Below are positions 34,091 to 42,296 of a DNA stretch of 64,000 nt, in pieces. Source of the DNA: Streptomyces ferrugineus. Its GTDB lineage: Bacteria > Actinomycetota > Actinomycetes > Streptomycetales > Streptomycetaceae. Position 1 is the first letter of the stretch; each line of letters starts with the position of its first letter. The notes under the pieces are model-generated. The model did not search any database and had not been told where the DNA came from. It worked only from the letters and a program-made list of their open reading frames with translations. The DNA is taken from NCBI RefSeq assembly GCF_015160855.1, contig NZ_CP063373.1:4464001-4528000 (forward strand), written 5' to 3'. A program made the translations under genes and the position numbers.

Positions 34091-34150
34091 TTGACCTGAG
34101 AACGTGCGTTCTCCTACGGTAGCAGCCAGCTGGAGAACGCACGTTCTCCA
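34091..34150. promoter_or_regulatory. Two TetR operators in a divergent promoter
   Basis: Plus-strand -35 TTGACC (34091-34096), 18-bp spacer, -10 TACGGT (34115-34120). Site 1, GAGAACGTGCGTTCTC (34098-34113), fills the spacer; site 2, TGGAGAACGCACGTTCTCCA (34131-34150), lies just after the start point. Both share GAGAACG-N2-CGTTCTC, centres 35 bp apart. Binding would block the NTF2-like promoter and the regulator's own. Confidence 0.8.
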
Positions 34151-34184
34151 CTGCTTCGCCCGCCACTTCGCCCCGGAGGACGAC

Positions 34185-34646
34185 ATGACCGACCGCCGCC
34201 CGCCCCTGCCCCCGTTCACCCGCGAGAGCGCCGCCCAGAAGGTGCAGGCCGCCGAGGACGCCTGGAACACCCGCGACCCGCACAAGGTCGCCCTCGCCTA
34301 CTCCGAGGACTCGGTGTGGCGCAACCGCGACACCTTCGTCACCGGCCGCGCCGAGATCGTCGCGCTTCTCACCGCCAAGTGGGCGCGCGAGCGGGAGTAC
34401 GCGCTGCGCAAGGACCTGTGGGCCTTCGACGGCCATCGCATCGCGGTCCGCTTCCAGTACGAGTGCCGGGACGCCGACGGCCAGTGGTGGCGGTCGTACG
34501 GCAACGAGCTGTGGGAGTTCGACGAGCACGGGCTGATGACCCGGCGCGAGGCGAGCATCGACGACGTGCCGATCGAGGAGAAGGAGCGCCGCATCCTCGG
34601 CCCGCGTCCGCAGAACGAGCGCGGACTGTCCTTCCCGGTGCGCTAG
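34185..34646 (+). CDS. NTF2-like protein (DUF1348, SnoaL fold)
   Basis: A 153-residue cone-shaped NTF2-fold protein: [92 protein letters not shown]1348 members have no settled function. GGAGGACG precedes the ATG. It is the target of the divergent TetR gene. An IS element is inserted 1 bp after its TAG stop (34644-34646), leaving the gene intact but replacing its 3' region. Confidence 0.85.
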   Translation: MTDRRPPLPPFTRESAAQKVQAAEDAWNTRDPHKVALAYSEDSVWRNRDTFVTGRAEIVALLTAKWAREREYALRKDLWAFDGHRIAVRFQYECRDADGQWWRSYGNELWEFDEHGLMTRREASIDDVPIEEKERRILGPRPQNERGLSFPVR

Positions 34647-34647
34647 G

Positions 34648-35728
34648 TGTACTCGGCCGGGAGGTTGGTGACACGCCCGCTACCGGTTGTTGATCATGGA
34701 GGGACCTCCGGGCGTAGTGGAGATTGCCGTCTTCACTCACCTCGGAGGTCCTGGTGGCCCACGCTAATGCCCGGCTGACCTTTCACGGCAGATGCCTGCT
34801 GGTGCGTCGCGTTGTCTTCGACCGGCGCCCGGTCGCGCACGTCGCCAAGGAACTGGGAGTCTCCCGGCAGTGTGCTCACCGCTGGGTCAATCGCTATCGG
34901 GTCGAGGGCTGGCCGGGGCTGCACGATCGCTCCAGCCGCCCCCGCACCTGCCCCACACGCACGCCGGCCGAGGTCGAGGAGCGTGTTCTTCAGGCCCGCC
35001 GACGCCTGCGCCGGGGACCCGAGCAGATCAGCGAGGCCACCGGGGTTCCGGCCCGGACCGTGACCCGGATCCTGCGCCGCCACCACATGCCGCCCCTGGC
35101 AGCCTGCGACCCGCTCACCGGGCAGGTCATCCGGGCGGTGCGCAAAAGCGCCGCACGCTACGAGTACAACCAGCCAGGCGGCCTGGTCCACGTGGACGTG
35201 AAGAAGCTCGGCAAAATCCCCGACGGCGGCGGCTGGCGCGCCCACGGCCGCAGCGAGGACGTCCGCGGCCGCGGCATCGGCTACGACTACGTGCACGCCG
35301 CCGTGGACGACCACTCCCGCCTGGCCTACGCCGAAATCCTGGCCGACGAGAAAGGCGTCACCTGCGCCGCGTTCCTCACCCGCGCGGCCGCGTTCTTCGC
35401 CGGCCACGGCATCGCCCGCATCGAGCGCGTGATGACCGACAACGCCCGCAACTACCGCACCTCCGGCTCCTTCCGCGACGCCTGCCAAACCCTGGGCGCA
35501 CAGCAGAAGTTCACCCGGCCCCACTGCCCATGGACCAACGGCAAGGTCGAACGCTTCAACCGCACCCTGCAGGCCGAATGGGCCTACCACCAGGTCTTTG
35601 CCAGCAACACCGAACGCGCCGACGCACTCGCACCCTGGCTGCAGTTCTACAACACTGGCCGCCGACACACCGCGCTCGGCGGCCAGCCACCAATCAGCCG
35701 ACTGTCACCAAAGTCATGACCGGGTACA
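34648..35728 (+). mobile_element. IS481-type insertion sequence, complete
   Basis: 1081 bp. The terminal inverted repeats are 26 bp, matching at 20 positions, both starting TGTAC and ending GGTGACA inward (34648-34673 and the complement of 35703-35728). It is flanked by the direct repeat GCTAGG (34642-34647 and 35729-35734), a 6-bp target duplication. One transposase gene fills it. Perfect target duplication and an open transposase indicate a recent, probably active copy. Confidence 0.9.
34754..35719 (+). CDS. IS481-family transposase
   Basis: A 321-residue DDE transposase. The N-terminal HTH region (LVRRVVFDRRPVAHVAKELGVSRQCAHRWVNRYRVEGWPGLHDRSSRP) is followed by the rve integrase core: VHVDVKKLG with the first Asp, VMTDNARNY with the second, and NGKVERFNRTLQAEW with the Glu. 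GTG 34754 has GGAGGTCCT upstream; the frame opens at 34724 without a site. Its stop lies within the right inverted repeat. Confidence 0.93.
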   Translation: MAHANARLTFHGRCLLVRRVVFDRRPVAHVAKELGVSRQCAHRWVNRYRVEGWPGLHDRSSRPRTCPTRTPAEVEERVLQARRRLRRGPEQISEATGVPARTVTRILRRHHMPPLAACDPLTGQVIRAVRKSAARYEYNQPGGLVHVDVKKLGKIPDGGGWRAHGRSEDVRGRGIGYDYVHAAVDDHSRLAYAEILADEKGVTCAAFLTRAAAFFAGHGIARIERVMTDNARNYRTSGSFRDACQTLGAQQKFTRPHCPWTNGKVERFNRTLQAEWAYHQVFASNTERADALAPWLQFYNTGRRHTALGGQPPISRLSPKS

Positions 35729-35755
35729 GCTAGGCCGTTTGAGTACGGTTCCCGG

Positions 35756-36304
35756 GTGACCGAACAGGCTGTGGCCGAACTGGCCCGCAAACCCTTCCTC
35801 TACGTCGTCGTCTGTGCCGCCGGCACCGCCGCGGACGTCAGCGAGCTGATCACCGCCGCGCAGAAGCGGGACTGGGAGGTCGGGGTCATCGCGACCCCGG
35901 TCGCCATGAACGGCTTCTTCGACACCGCCGCCGTCGAGGCCCTGACCGGCCGCCCGATCCGCTCGGCGTGGCGCACCCCGGCCGACCCCCGCCCGTTCCC
36001 GCCGCCCGACGCCGTCGTCGTGGCCCCGGCCACCTTCAACACGATCAACAAGTGGGCCGCCGGCATCGCCGACACCCTCGCCCTCGGCACCCTCTGCGAG
36101 GCGTACGGCCTCGGCGTCCCCATGGCCGTCCTGCCCTGCGTCGCCGACGCGCTCGCCGCCCACCCCGCTTACCGGGACAGCCTGGTGAGGCTGCGCGGGA
36201 TGGGCGTGCGCTTCGGCGAGCCGTACGGCGGCGGGGCGGGCGCCGACGGCGGGCGGCCGGAGTTCGGGTGGGTACGGGCGCTGGATCTGCTGGATCGCGC
36301 TTGA
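35756..36304 (+). CDS. Flavoprotein (phosphopantothenoylcysteine decarboxylase-like)
   Basis: A 182-residue HFCD-fold flavoprotein: LYVVVCAAGTAADVSELITAAQKRDWEVGVIATPVAM, then DAVVVAPATFNTINKWAAGIADTLALGTL, the FMN-binding PxxAN-like loop. The likely reaction is an FMN-dependent decarboxylation, but the substrate is unknown. GTG 35756 has no Shine-Dalgarno; TACGGT (35744-35749) ends 6 bp upstream, so a leaderless start is likely. The IS right end lies only 27 bp before the start, so any -35 or upstream gene linkage was changed by the insertion. Confidence 0.8.
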   Translation: MTEQAVAELARKPFLYVVVCAAGTAADVSELITAAQKRDWEVGVIATPVAMNGFFDTAAVEALTGRPIRSAWRTPADPRPFPPPDAVVVAPATFNTINKWAAGIADTLALGTLCEAYGLGVPMAVLPCVADALAAHPAYRDSLVRLRGMGVRFGEPYGGGAGADGGRPEFGWVRALDLLDRA

Positions 36305-36373
36305 GTGCCCGGCGGGCAACGCACCACGACGTACGCTCCCCTGGTACCCCACCCGAAAGCAGGAGCAGCAACG

Positions 36374-37342
36374 ATGCAGTACGTGAAGCTCGGTTCGACG
36401 GGCCTGGACGTGTCGCGGATCTGTCTGGGCTGCATGACCTACGGTCTGCCCGACCGGGGTCCGCACGAGTGGACCCTCGGCGAGGAGGCGTCGCGGCCGC
36501 TGATCCGGCAGGCGCTGGAGGCCGGGATCAACTTCTTCGACACCGCCAACGTCTACTCCGACGGCACCAGCGAGGAGATCGTCGGCAAGGCGCTGCGCGA
36601 CTTCGCCCGCCGCGACGAGATCGTGCTCGCGACGAAGGTGCACCTGCGGATGCGGCCGGGCCCGAACGGCGCCGGCCTCTCCCGCAAGGCCATCATGGCG
36701 GAGATCGACCACAGCCTCGCCCGCCTCGGCACCGACTACGTCGACCTCTACCAGATCCACCGCTTCGACCCGCACACCCCGGTCGAGGAGACGATGGAGG
36801 CCCTGCACGACCTGGTCAAGGCGGGCAAGGTGCGCTACATCGGGGCGAGTTCGATGTACGCCTGGCAGTTCTCCAAGATGCAGTACACGGCCGAGCGGGG
36901 CGGCTGGACCAAGTTCGTCTCGATGCAGAACCACTACAACCTCCTCTACCGGGAGGAGGAGCGCGAGATGCTCCCGCTCTGCGCGGACCAGGGCGTCGGC
37001 GTCCTGCCCTGGAGCCCCCTCGCCCGCGGCCGCCTCACCCGCGACTGGGGCACGGTCACCGACCGCAGCGCCAGCGACAACTTCGGCAGCACCCTGTACG
37101 GGGACAGCGACCGGGTCGTCGTCGAGGCCGTCACCCGAGTGGCGAACGAACGCGGCGTCCCCCGCGCCCAGGTCGCCCTGGCCTGGCTTCTGCGGCAGAG
37201 CACGGTGACCGCCCCGATCATCGGCGCGGCCAAGCCGCAGCACATCGAGGACGCGGCGGCAGCGGTGGAACTGGAGCTCACGGAGAAGGAACTGGAGGAG
37301 CTCCAGCAGCCCTACGTCGCGCACCCGGTCATCGGCCACTGA
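36374..37342 (+). CDS. Aldo/keto reductase
   Basis: A 322-residue NADPH-dependent (alpha/beta)8 reductase: LGSTGLDVSRICLGCMTYG, INFFDTANVYSDGTSEEIVGKAL (catalytic Asp and Tyr), VLATKVHLR (Lys), VDLYQIHRFDPHTPVEETMEALHDLVKAGKVRYIGAS (His). It matches the YajO/Gcy-type group (AKR11/12-like). AGGAG is upstream of the ATG. Substrate unknown. Confidence 0.9.
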   Translation: MQYVKLGSTGLDVSRICLGCMTYGLPDRGPHEWTLGEEASRPLIRQALEAGINFFDTANVYSDGTSEEIVGKALRDFARRDEIVLATKVHLRMRPGPNGAGLSRKAIMAEIDHSLARLGTDYVDLYQIHRFDPHTPVEETMEALHDLVKAGKVRYIGASSMYAWQFSKMQYTAERGGWTKFVSMQNHYNLLYREEEREMLPLCADQGVGVLPWSPLARGRLTRDWGTVTDRSASDNFGSTLYGDSDRVVVEAVTRVANERGVPRAQVALAWLLRQSTVTAPIIGAAKPQHIEDAAAAVELELTEKELEELQQPYVAHPVIGH

Positions 37343-37359
37343 CCGGATCCGCCAGGGGC

Positions 37360-38181
37360 TCAGTGGGGTCCGTGCCGCTCGAACTCCGTGCCGCACGGGC
37401 CCGAGCCCTCGCTCTCCGGCAGGGCGACGCGGTCGCCGCTCATCGTCAGCGTGCGGTAGTGGACACCGATGCGCTCGGCCGAACGCCCGACGTAGTGACC
37501 GATGAACGACCGGCGAAAGCGGTCCGCCGTACGGTTGGGCTGCGAGCCGTGCACCAGGCTGCCGTTGAAGAACAGCACGTCCCCCGGCCGCATGTCGACG
37601 GGTACCGCCTCCAGGCCGGGCGGCGGCGGGACGTACTCCCGCGCGAAGGACATCTCGGCGTCCGCCGGTTCCGGGCAGAACAGGTCCATGGCGTGCGTAC
37701 CGGGCACGACTTCGAGACCCCCGTTGTCCCGGTCGATCACATCGCAGGCGATCCACGCCGCCACACAGGTGCCCGGCTCGACCCGCAGATAGAAGTTGTC
37801 CTGGTGCAGCGCCTGCCCCCGGGCGCCCGGCGGCTTGAAGTAGAACATGCTCTGCGCGGCCAGCACCTCCTCCCCGAGCAGCACCTCCAGCACGCCGCGC
37901 AGCCGCGGATCCAGCAGCACCCGCAGCGACAGCTCGTCGATCTCGTGCGGGTGCATCACCCGCGGATACGCGCGCAGCGGATCGGCGTCCGCCGGCCGGG
38001 GCTCGAAGTGCCCGGGCACCGGCCCGGCCGCGTGCAGCGCCGCGAACCGCTCGCACAGCCGGTCGATCTCGACGGGCCCGAACAGCGCGCGTACGACGGT
38101 GAAGCCCTGCTCCTGGAACTGGCGGAGCCCGGTCTCGGGCAGGATGGGAGCGCCGGTGGCGCCGATATCCGTGGCTGTCAT
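37360..38181 (-). CDS. Phytanoyl-CoA dioxygenase (PhyH) family protein
   Basis: A 273-residue Fe(II)/2-oxoglutarate dioxygenase. The facial triad is visible as H-x-D in QALHQDNFYLRVE and a distal His in NGSLVHGSQPNRTADRFRRSF, where the Arg would bind 2-oxoglutarate. The family hydroxylates varied small molecules. ATG 38181 has GAGGAGTGACGC upstream. It is divergent from an AraC-family regulator across 68 bp, suggesting regulator and target. Confidence 0.88.
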   Translation of the reverse strand: MTATDIGATGAPILPETGLRQFQEQGFTVVRALFGPVEIDRLCERFAALHAAGPVPGHFEPRPADADPLRAYPRVMHPHEIDELSLRVLLDPRLRGVLEVLLGEEVLAAQSMFYFKPPGARGQALHQDNFYLRVEPGTCVAAWIACDVIDRDNGGLEVVPGTHAMDLFCPEPADAEMSFAREYVPPPPGLEAVPVDMRPGDVLFFNGSLVHGSQPNRTADRFRRSFIGHYVGRSAERIGVHYRTLTMSGDRVALPESEGSGPCGTEFERHGPH

Positions 38182-38249
38182 GCGTCACTCCTCGAGGAGG
38201 TGTCGTCGGCCTGCCACGCTAGGCCGCCGCACGCATCAGGAGGATGACC

Positions 38250-39164
38250 GTGAGCGCTGACGGATTGCCCGACACTGCCGCGCCCGGTGATCCCGCACCA
38301 CCGCCGGGCCTGGTGGTGGTCGGGCACTTCGACCAGCCGCCGGGGTACGGGATCAACCGGCCGCGCGGCGCGGACAGCTGGCTGTTCACCTGGACGACCG
38401 GCGGTCGCGGCCGACTGCGGCACGGGCACACCGAGGCGCGGGCCGGGGCGGGGGACCTGGTGGTGCTCGCGCCGGGAGCCGCACACGGCTACGGAGTCGA
38501 ACCGGGCGCACGGCACTGGCGGTTCTGGTGGGCGCACTGCCAGGCCCGCCCGACCTGGCGGTCGTGGCTGCGCCCGTACGACGCCGGCGGGGGGATGTAC
38601 GTCGTGACGCCGACGCCGGACGCGGTGCGCGGGCGCGTCGAGGCGGCGTTTCACCGGATGCTCGCCGACGCCCGCTGGACGGGCACGGAGGCGCCGCCCG
38701 TCATGGCGCCGGGGGAGGAGCCGGTCGCCGTGGCCCATGGCACCGCGGCCCGCGAACTCGCCCTGTGCGCACTGGAGGAGGTGGTCCTGCTCACCGCCGG
38801 AATCGCCCGAACTCAACTGCCCCGGCCCGGAGTTGACGACCGGGTGCGCAGGGCGCAGGCGCTGATCGACGCCGACCCGGCCGCCGCGCACACCGTCCGC
38901 TCGCTCGCCGCGCACGTAGCGCTCTCGCCCTCCCGTTTCGCCCACCTCTTCACCGGTCAACTCGGCCAGTCACCGATGCGCGCGCTGCGCGAGGCCCGTC
39001 TGCGGCACGCCGCGCGGCTGCTGGAGACCACCGGCCTGTCCGTGGAACGCGTGGCGGCCGCCTCCGGGTTCGCCAGCCCCTATCACTTCAACCGGGTGTT
39101 CCGGGAGCGGTACGGGACGCCGCCCGGCACGTACCGGTCGGTCGGCCCAATGGTTGGCGTGTGA
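38250..39164 (+). CDS. AraC-family regulator with cupin sensor domain
   Basis: A 304-residue regulator. A cupin-like N-terminal domain (LFTWTTGGRGRLRHGHTEARAGAGDLVVLAPGAAHGYG) is followed by the double HTH (VRSLAAHVALSPSRFAHLFTGQLGQSPMRALREARLRHAARLLETTGLSVERVAAASGFASPYHFNRVFRERYG). GTG 38250 is preferred to ATG 38244, because AGGAGG at 38238-38243 abuts the ATG but sits 6 bp from the GTG. Probably controls the divergent PhyH gene. Confidence 0.85.
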   Translation: MSADGLPDTAAPGDPAPPPGLVVVGHFDQPPGYGINRPRGADSWLFTWTTGGRGRLRHGHTEARAGAGDLVVLAPGAAHGYGVEPGARHWRFWWAHCQARPTWRSWLRPYDAGGGMYVVTPTPDAVRGRVEAAFHRMLADARWTGTEAPPVMAPGEEPVAVAHGTAARELALCALEEVVLLTAGIARTQLPRPGVDDRVRRAQALIDADPAAAHTVRSLAAHVALSPSRFAHLFTGQLGQSPMRALREARLRHAARLLETTGLSVERVAAASGFASPYHFNRVFRERYGTPPGTYRSVGPMVGV

Positions 39165-39508
39165 GTTGTGAAGGCCCGGTGGAGGCGTGTGCGCGCGCAT
39201 GACCAGGCGGAAAAGCCCAAGAGTGGCCGTTCAATGGTTTCCCTGGGGGTCGAACCCCGGCCAGTGAATACCGTTTCCAATTGCTTTGGCGAAATCTCGC
39301 AATGGTCGGCGGGTCCTTATTGACCATTCGTCAATTACCGATCGCCGCATGTGTAATGCGCAAAAACGGGAATGACTTGTTCTCGCCCCTTGACCTGTGC
39401 AAAGGTGTGCCTCGCTCCCCTACGCCCCACGCTTCACAAGAGCCGCGCCCGGAGCATACCCGTTGGTATGGACCTTTAATGCCGAATGCCCTCCGGAGGA
39501 ACGCCGCC
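39165..39508. other. Intergenic region before the sigma-like lectin gene
   Basis: 344 bp, clearly lower in G/C than its surroundings. It contains GGGGTCGAACCCC (around 39247-39259), a dyad, and TTGACC at 39390-39395 without a correctly spaced -10. The reading frame of the downstream gene is open through it, but residues encoded here are unlike the protein body. It likely holds the promoter; I cannot place it firmly. Confidence 0.4.
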
Positions 39509-41587
39509 GTGCATGACGCAGGCCTGTCGAATTCCCCGACCGACGCCCGCATCTCTGAAGTCACGGACGCTCAGCTGAGCGCCGAACTGAAGAAGTGGAC
39601 GGGGGTGTCGCCGGCGCTGCACCCGGTCGGTGAACTTCTCGACCGGCACTGGGAAGCGGGCTTCGCCTACGCGCGGCTGTGCACGGCCGACGCCAGGTCG
39701 GCGGGCATGCTCACCACCGCGGCGTTCACCCGGCTCTTCGGCGAGACCCTGCGGCAGACCGGCCCGACGGCCGCCTGGCGCCCCCGACTGCTCGTCACCG
39801 TGCGCCGTATCGCCGCGGAGTGGGACACCGACCGCAGACGGGAACTGCTCCACCCCGAGCTGCGCTCCGAGTCGGAAGGCGCGGAGCGCGCCGCCGCCCG
39901 GCTGCTGCCGCCCGCCGAGCGCCGGCTGCTGTCCGGGGCCTTCCAGCGCGTGCCCCAGTCGGCCCGCTGCCTGCTGTGGCACACCGAGGTCGAGGCCGAA
40001 CCGCTGTCCGTGCCGGCCGCTCTCCTCGGCCTCGACGAGGAGTGCGCGCGTGTCGAACTGGGCCGGGCCCGCGACCGGCTGCGCGAGGAGAGCCTCCAGG
40101 TCCACCGCGAACTGGCCCCGGAGCAGGAGTGCCGCCAGTACCTTCGGATGCTGGACGTGACGTACCGGCGCGGCGGAGTCGACGTCGACCCCGATCTGCG
40201 CGAGCACCTGGACCGCTGCGAGCACTGCAGCGACAGCGCCTGCCAGCTCACCTTCTTCAACGAGGGACTCGGCCTCGCCCTCGCCGAGGCGGTGCTCGGC
40301 TGGGGCGCCGGAGACTATCTGGTGTCCAGAGCGAGCCTGACCGAGAAGCCGGCCCAGGCGGTGCCCGCACCGGCGCCGCCGCAGACTTTCGCAGGGGAGT
40401 CCTTCTTCGCCGACACCGCCCTCGCGGCGGATCCGCCCGCGCCCCCGGCCGTACCGCCGGCCCCCGCGCCGGAGGCCTTCGCCCCGGTCCAGGAGCCGTC
40501 CGCGGCCCAGCCCTTCGCCACCGCCGACACGGCCGCCCCGCCCGCCGAGCCGGGCCCCCGAAGAGCCCGCCGGGCCGCCCGGCGGGCCGCCCCGGGCACC
40601 GAGCCCGCCACGACTCCCGGCACCGGCGGCGCCTGCTCCGGCCGTGCGGCCCTGAAGGCGGCCCGCCGTGCCGCCCGGCGCCGCAATCTCACCGCCGCCG
40701 TCGCGACCGCCAGCGCCCTCGTCGTCCTGCCCCTGGTCATCTGGTCCATGGGCGACTCGGGCGACAGCACCGCCCCCACGGCCGGCGACCGTCCCTCCGA
40801 GGCGCCCGGCACCGGCTCCGACTCCGCCACCGGCAACCCGTCCTGGGCGGGGGCCGCCGAGGCCGCGAAGGGCGATCTGCGCGGCCGGCTGCACAACATC
40901 GGGTCCGGGCTGTGCGTCGGCATCGTCGGCGGGAAGGCCGTCGTGGACGCGGAGACCGAACTCACCGAGTGCTCCTCGGCCGCCGGCCAGCAGTGGGCGT
41001 ACGAGACCGACGGACTGATCCGCAGCGGCGCCGACCCCGACCTCTGCCTCGACTCCCACCTCGGCTACTCGGTCCGGCTCGCCCCGTGCACCGGCGCCGA
41101 GGACTCCGCGACCAAGAACATCCGCTACGACTTCACCCTCCAGGGCACCCTGGTCCCGCGCTTCAACCAGGACCTGGCCCTGACCCCGGCCGCCACCGAC
41201 GGCTCCGGCGCCCTGGTCCTCAAGAGCCGCGAGGACGAAGGCGACGACCAGCACTGGGTCGTCGACACCTCGACGCCAAAGCTCCAGATGGAGGTCGTCA
41301 ACTGGGACTCGGTGGCCGAGACGCCGCAGGCCGCCCCGACTCCGACCGCCGAGCCGTCGAAGACGCCGTCGCCCACACCGACCCCGACCGCGACCCCGAC
41401 GCCCTCGCAGCCGACGTCCGCGAGCCCCTCCCCGACCGACGACGCCTGCCAGTACAACCCGTACGCCTGCTCATGGGGTGGCGACAGCGGCTCGTCCGGA
41501 GGCGGGTACGGGGGCGGCAACGGCGGCTACGGCTACGGGTACGGCGGCTACGGGTATGGCGGTTACGGGTACGGCGGCCGCCGCTGA
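39509..41587 (+). CDS. Sigma-like/zinc-finger/TM/ricin-lectin fusion protein
   Basis: A 692-residue protein with layers in order. Residues about 15-100 resemble sigma-70 region 2 (ELLDRHWEAGFAYARLCTADAR, then AWRPRLLVTVRRIAAEW). Residues about 130-200 resemble sigma region 4 (RCLLWHTEVEAEPLSVPAAL, then RDRLREESLQVHRELA). A zinc-anti-sigma-like HxxxCxxC (H233, C237, C240) follows. After an Ala/Pro linker comes one TM helix (about 393-415) and an exported ricin-type domain with QQWAYETDG and DLCLDSHLG. The tail is Pro/Thr-rich, then repeated GYGYGG. GTG 39509 is chosen over ATG 39479 because GGAGGA is well spaced to it. A paralogue lies at 54908-56518. Role unknown; membrane-tethered sigma-type signalling is inference. 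Confidence 0.7.
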   Translation: MHDAGLSNSPTDARISEVTDAQLSAELKKWTGVSPALHPVGELLDRHWEAGFAYARLCTADARSAGMLTTAAFTRLFGETLRQTGPTAAWRPRLLVTVRRIAAEWDTDRRRELLHPELRSESEGAERAAARLLPPAERRLLSGAFQRVPQSARCLLWHTEVEAEPLSVPAALLGLDEECARVELGRARDRLREESLQVHRELAPEQECRQYLRMLDVTYRRGGVDVDPDLREHLDRCEHCSDSACQLTFFNEGLGLALAEAVLGWGAGDYLVSRASLTEKPAQAVPAPAPPQTFAGESFFADTALAADPPAPPAVPPAPAPEAFAPVQEPSAAQPFATADTAAPPAEPGPRRARRAARRAAPGTEPATTPGTGGACSGRAALKAARRAARRRNLTAAVATASALVVLPLVIWSMGDSGDSTAPTAGDRPSEAPGTGSDSATGNPSWAGAAEAAKGDLRGRLHNIGSGLCVGIVGGKAVVDAETELTECSSAAGQQWAYETDGLIRSGADPDLCLDSHLGYSVRLAPCTGAEDSATKNIRYDFTLQGTLVPRFNQDLALTPAATDGSGALVLKSREDEGDDQHWVVDTSTPKLQMEVVNWDSVAETPQAAPTPTAEPSKTPSPTPTPTATPTPSQPTSASPSPTDDACQYNPYACSWGGDSGSSGGGYGGGNGGYGYGYGGYGYGGYGYGGRR

Positions 41588-41596
41588 GCGGACGGA

Positions 41597-42268
41597 TCAG
41601 CCCCCGGTGCCGGGCTGGACGATCGTCACGAACACCGACGACTCGTTGCCGGCCACCGGCACCTCACCGGCCGTCCACGCCACCTTCAGCGGATCCCGCT
41701 CGTCCGGCGGCGTGACCAGCAGCGCCGCCGGCGTCGCGGTGCGGGCCCCGCTGATCTCGGGGCTGGCGAAGGTCAGGCCGGCCCAGGCGCTGCTGCCCGG
41801 GGTCAGGGTGACGGTCATGGGAGTGTCGGGGGAGCGCTTCGGGTCCGGGCCGAGCTGCTTGCCCGACGCGTCCACGAACGCGGCACCGGGATAGCCGTGC
41901 AGGGTGCAGGTGTGGCCGCCGGTGTTGGTCAGCACGATCGGGAAGTTGCGCTGCCCGGCCCCCGGGCTGGGTCGGCCGATCGCCGCGCGCAACTCGGAGG
42001 TGTGGCAGCGGCTCCCGGGGCCCGCGGACTGGGTCGCGGGGCTGGCGGTGTCGGCGGCGCCCGGGGAGGTGGTGCCCGGCTCGGTCGTGGGGCTCCCGGT
42101 TCCGGTCGTGGGCGGCGCGGTCGTACGGCTGTCCGTGCCGGGTGGTGTCGACACGGCGCCGGTGCTGTCGCCGCCGTTGCCGCATGCCGTGAGCAGGCTC
42201 AGCAGCGCTACGGCGCCGACGAGGGGAGTCGCCCGGTGTAAGGAGGGGAAAACCCGTGCAGGTCCCAT
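41597..42268 (-). CDS. DUF4232 lipoprotein
   Basis: A 223-residue secreted lipoprotein. The signal ends in a lipobox LLTAC (Cys about residue 29), then a Thr/Pro/Ser-rich linker, then the DUF4232 domain (CHTSELRAAIGRPSPGAGQRNFPIVLTNTGGHTCTLHGYPGAAFVDASGK). The domain is common in actinobacterial cell-surface proteins; function unknown. It is convergent with the lectin gene (9-bp gap) and downstream of the SpoIIE gene on the same strand. Confidence 0.85.
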   Translation of the reverse strand: MGPARVFPSLHRATPLVGAVALLSLLTACGNGGDSTGAVSTPPGTDSRTTAPPTTGTGSPTTEPGTTSPGAADTASPATQSAGPGSRCHTSELRAAIGRPSPGAGQRNFPIVLTNTGGHTCTLHGYPGAAFVDASGKQLGPDPKRSPDTPMTVTLTPGSSAWAGLTFASPEISGARTATPAALLVTPPDERDPLKVAWTAGEVPVAGNESSVFVTIVQPGTGG

Positions 42269-42296
42269 GTATCACGACTCCCCGTTCTGGCGTCGG

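Noticed and set aside
35714..38188. 824-codon minus-strand frame
   Set aside because: Runs antisense through the flavoprotein and aldo/keto reductase genes and out of frame with the PhyH gene; no domain is seen in it.
39240..39265. Possible tRNA fragment (GGGGTCGAACCCC)
   Set aside because: T-loop lacks TTC, flanks do not pair as an acceptor stem.
39478..39489. AATGCCGAATG shared by the upstream regions of both lectin-fusion genes
   Set aside because: It lies at unrelated distances (across a start codon in one, about 290 bp upstream in the other); likely chance.
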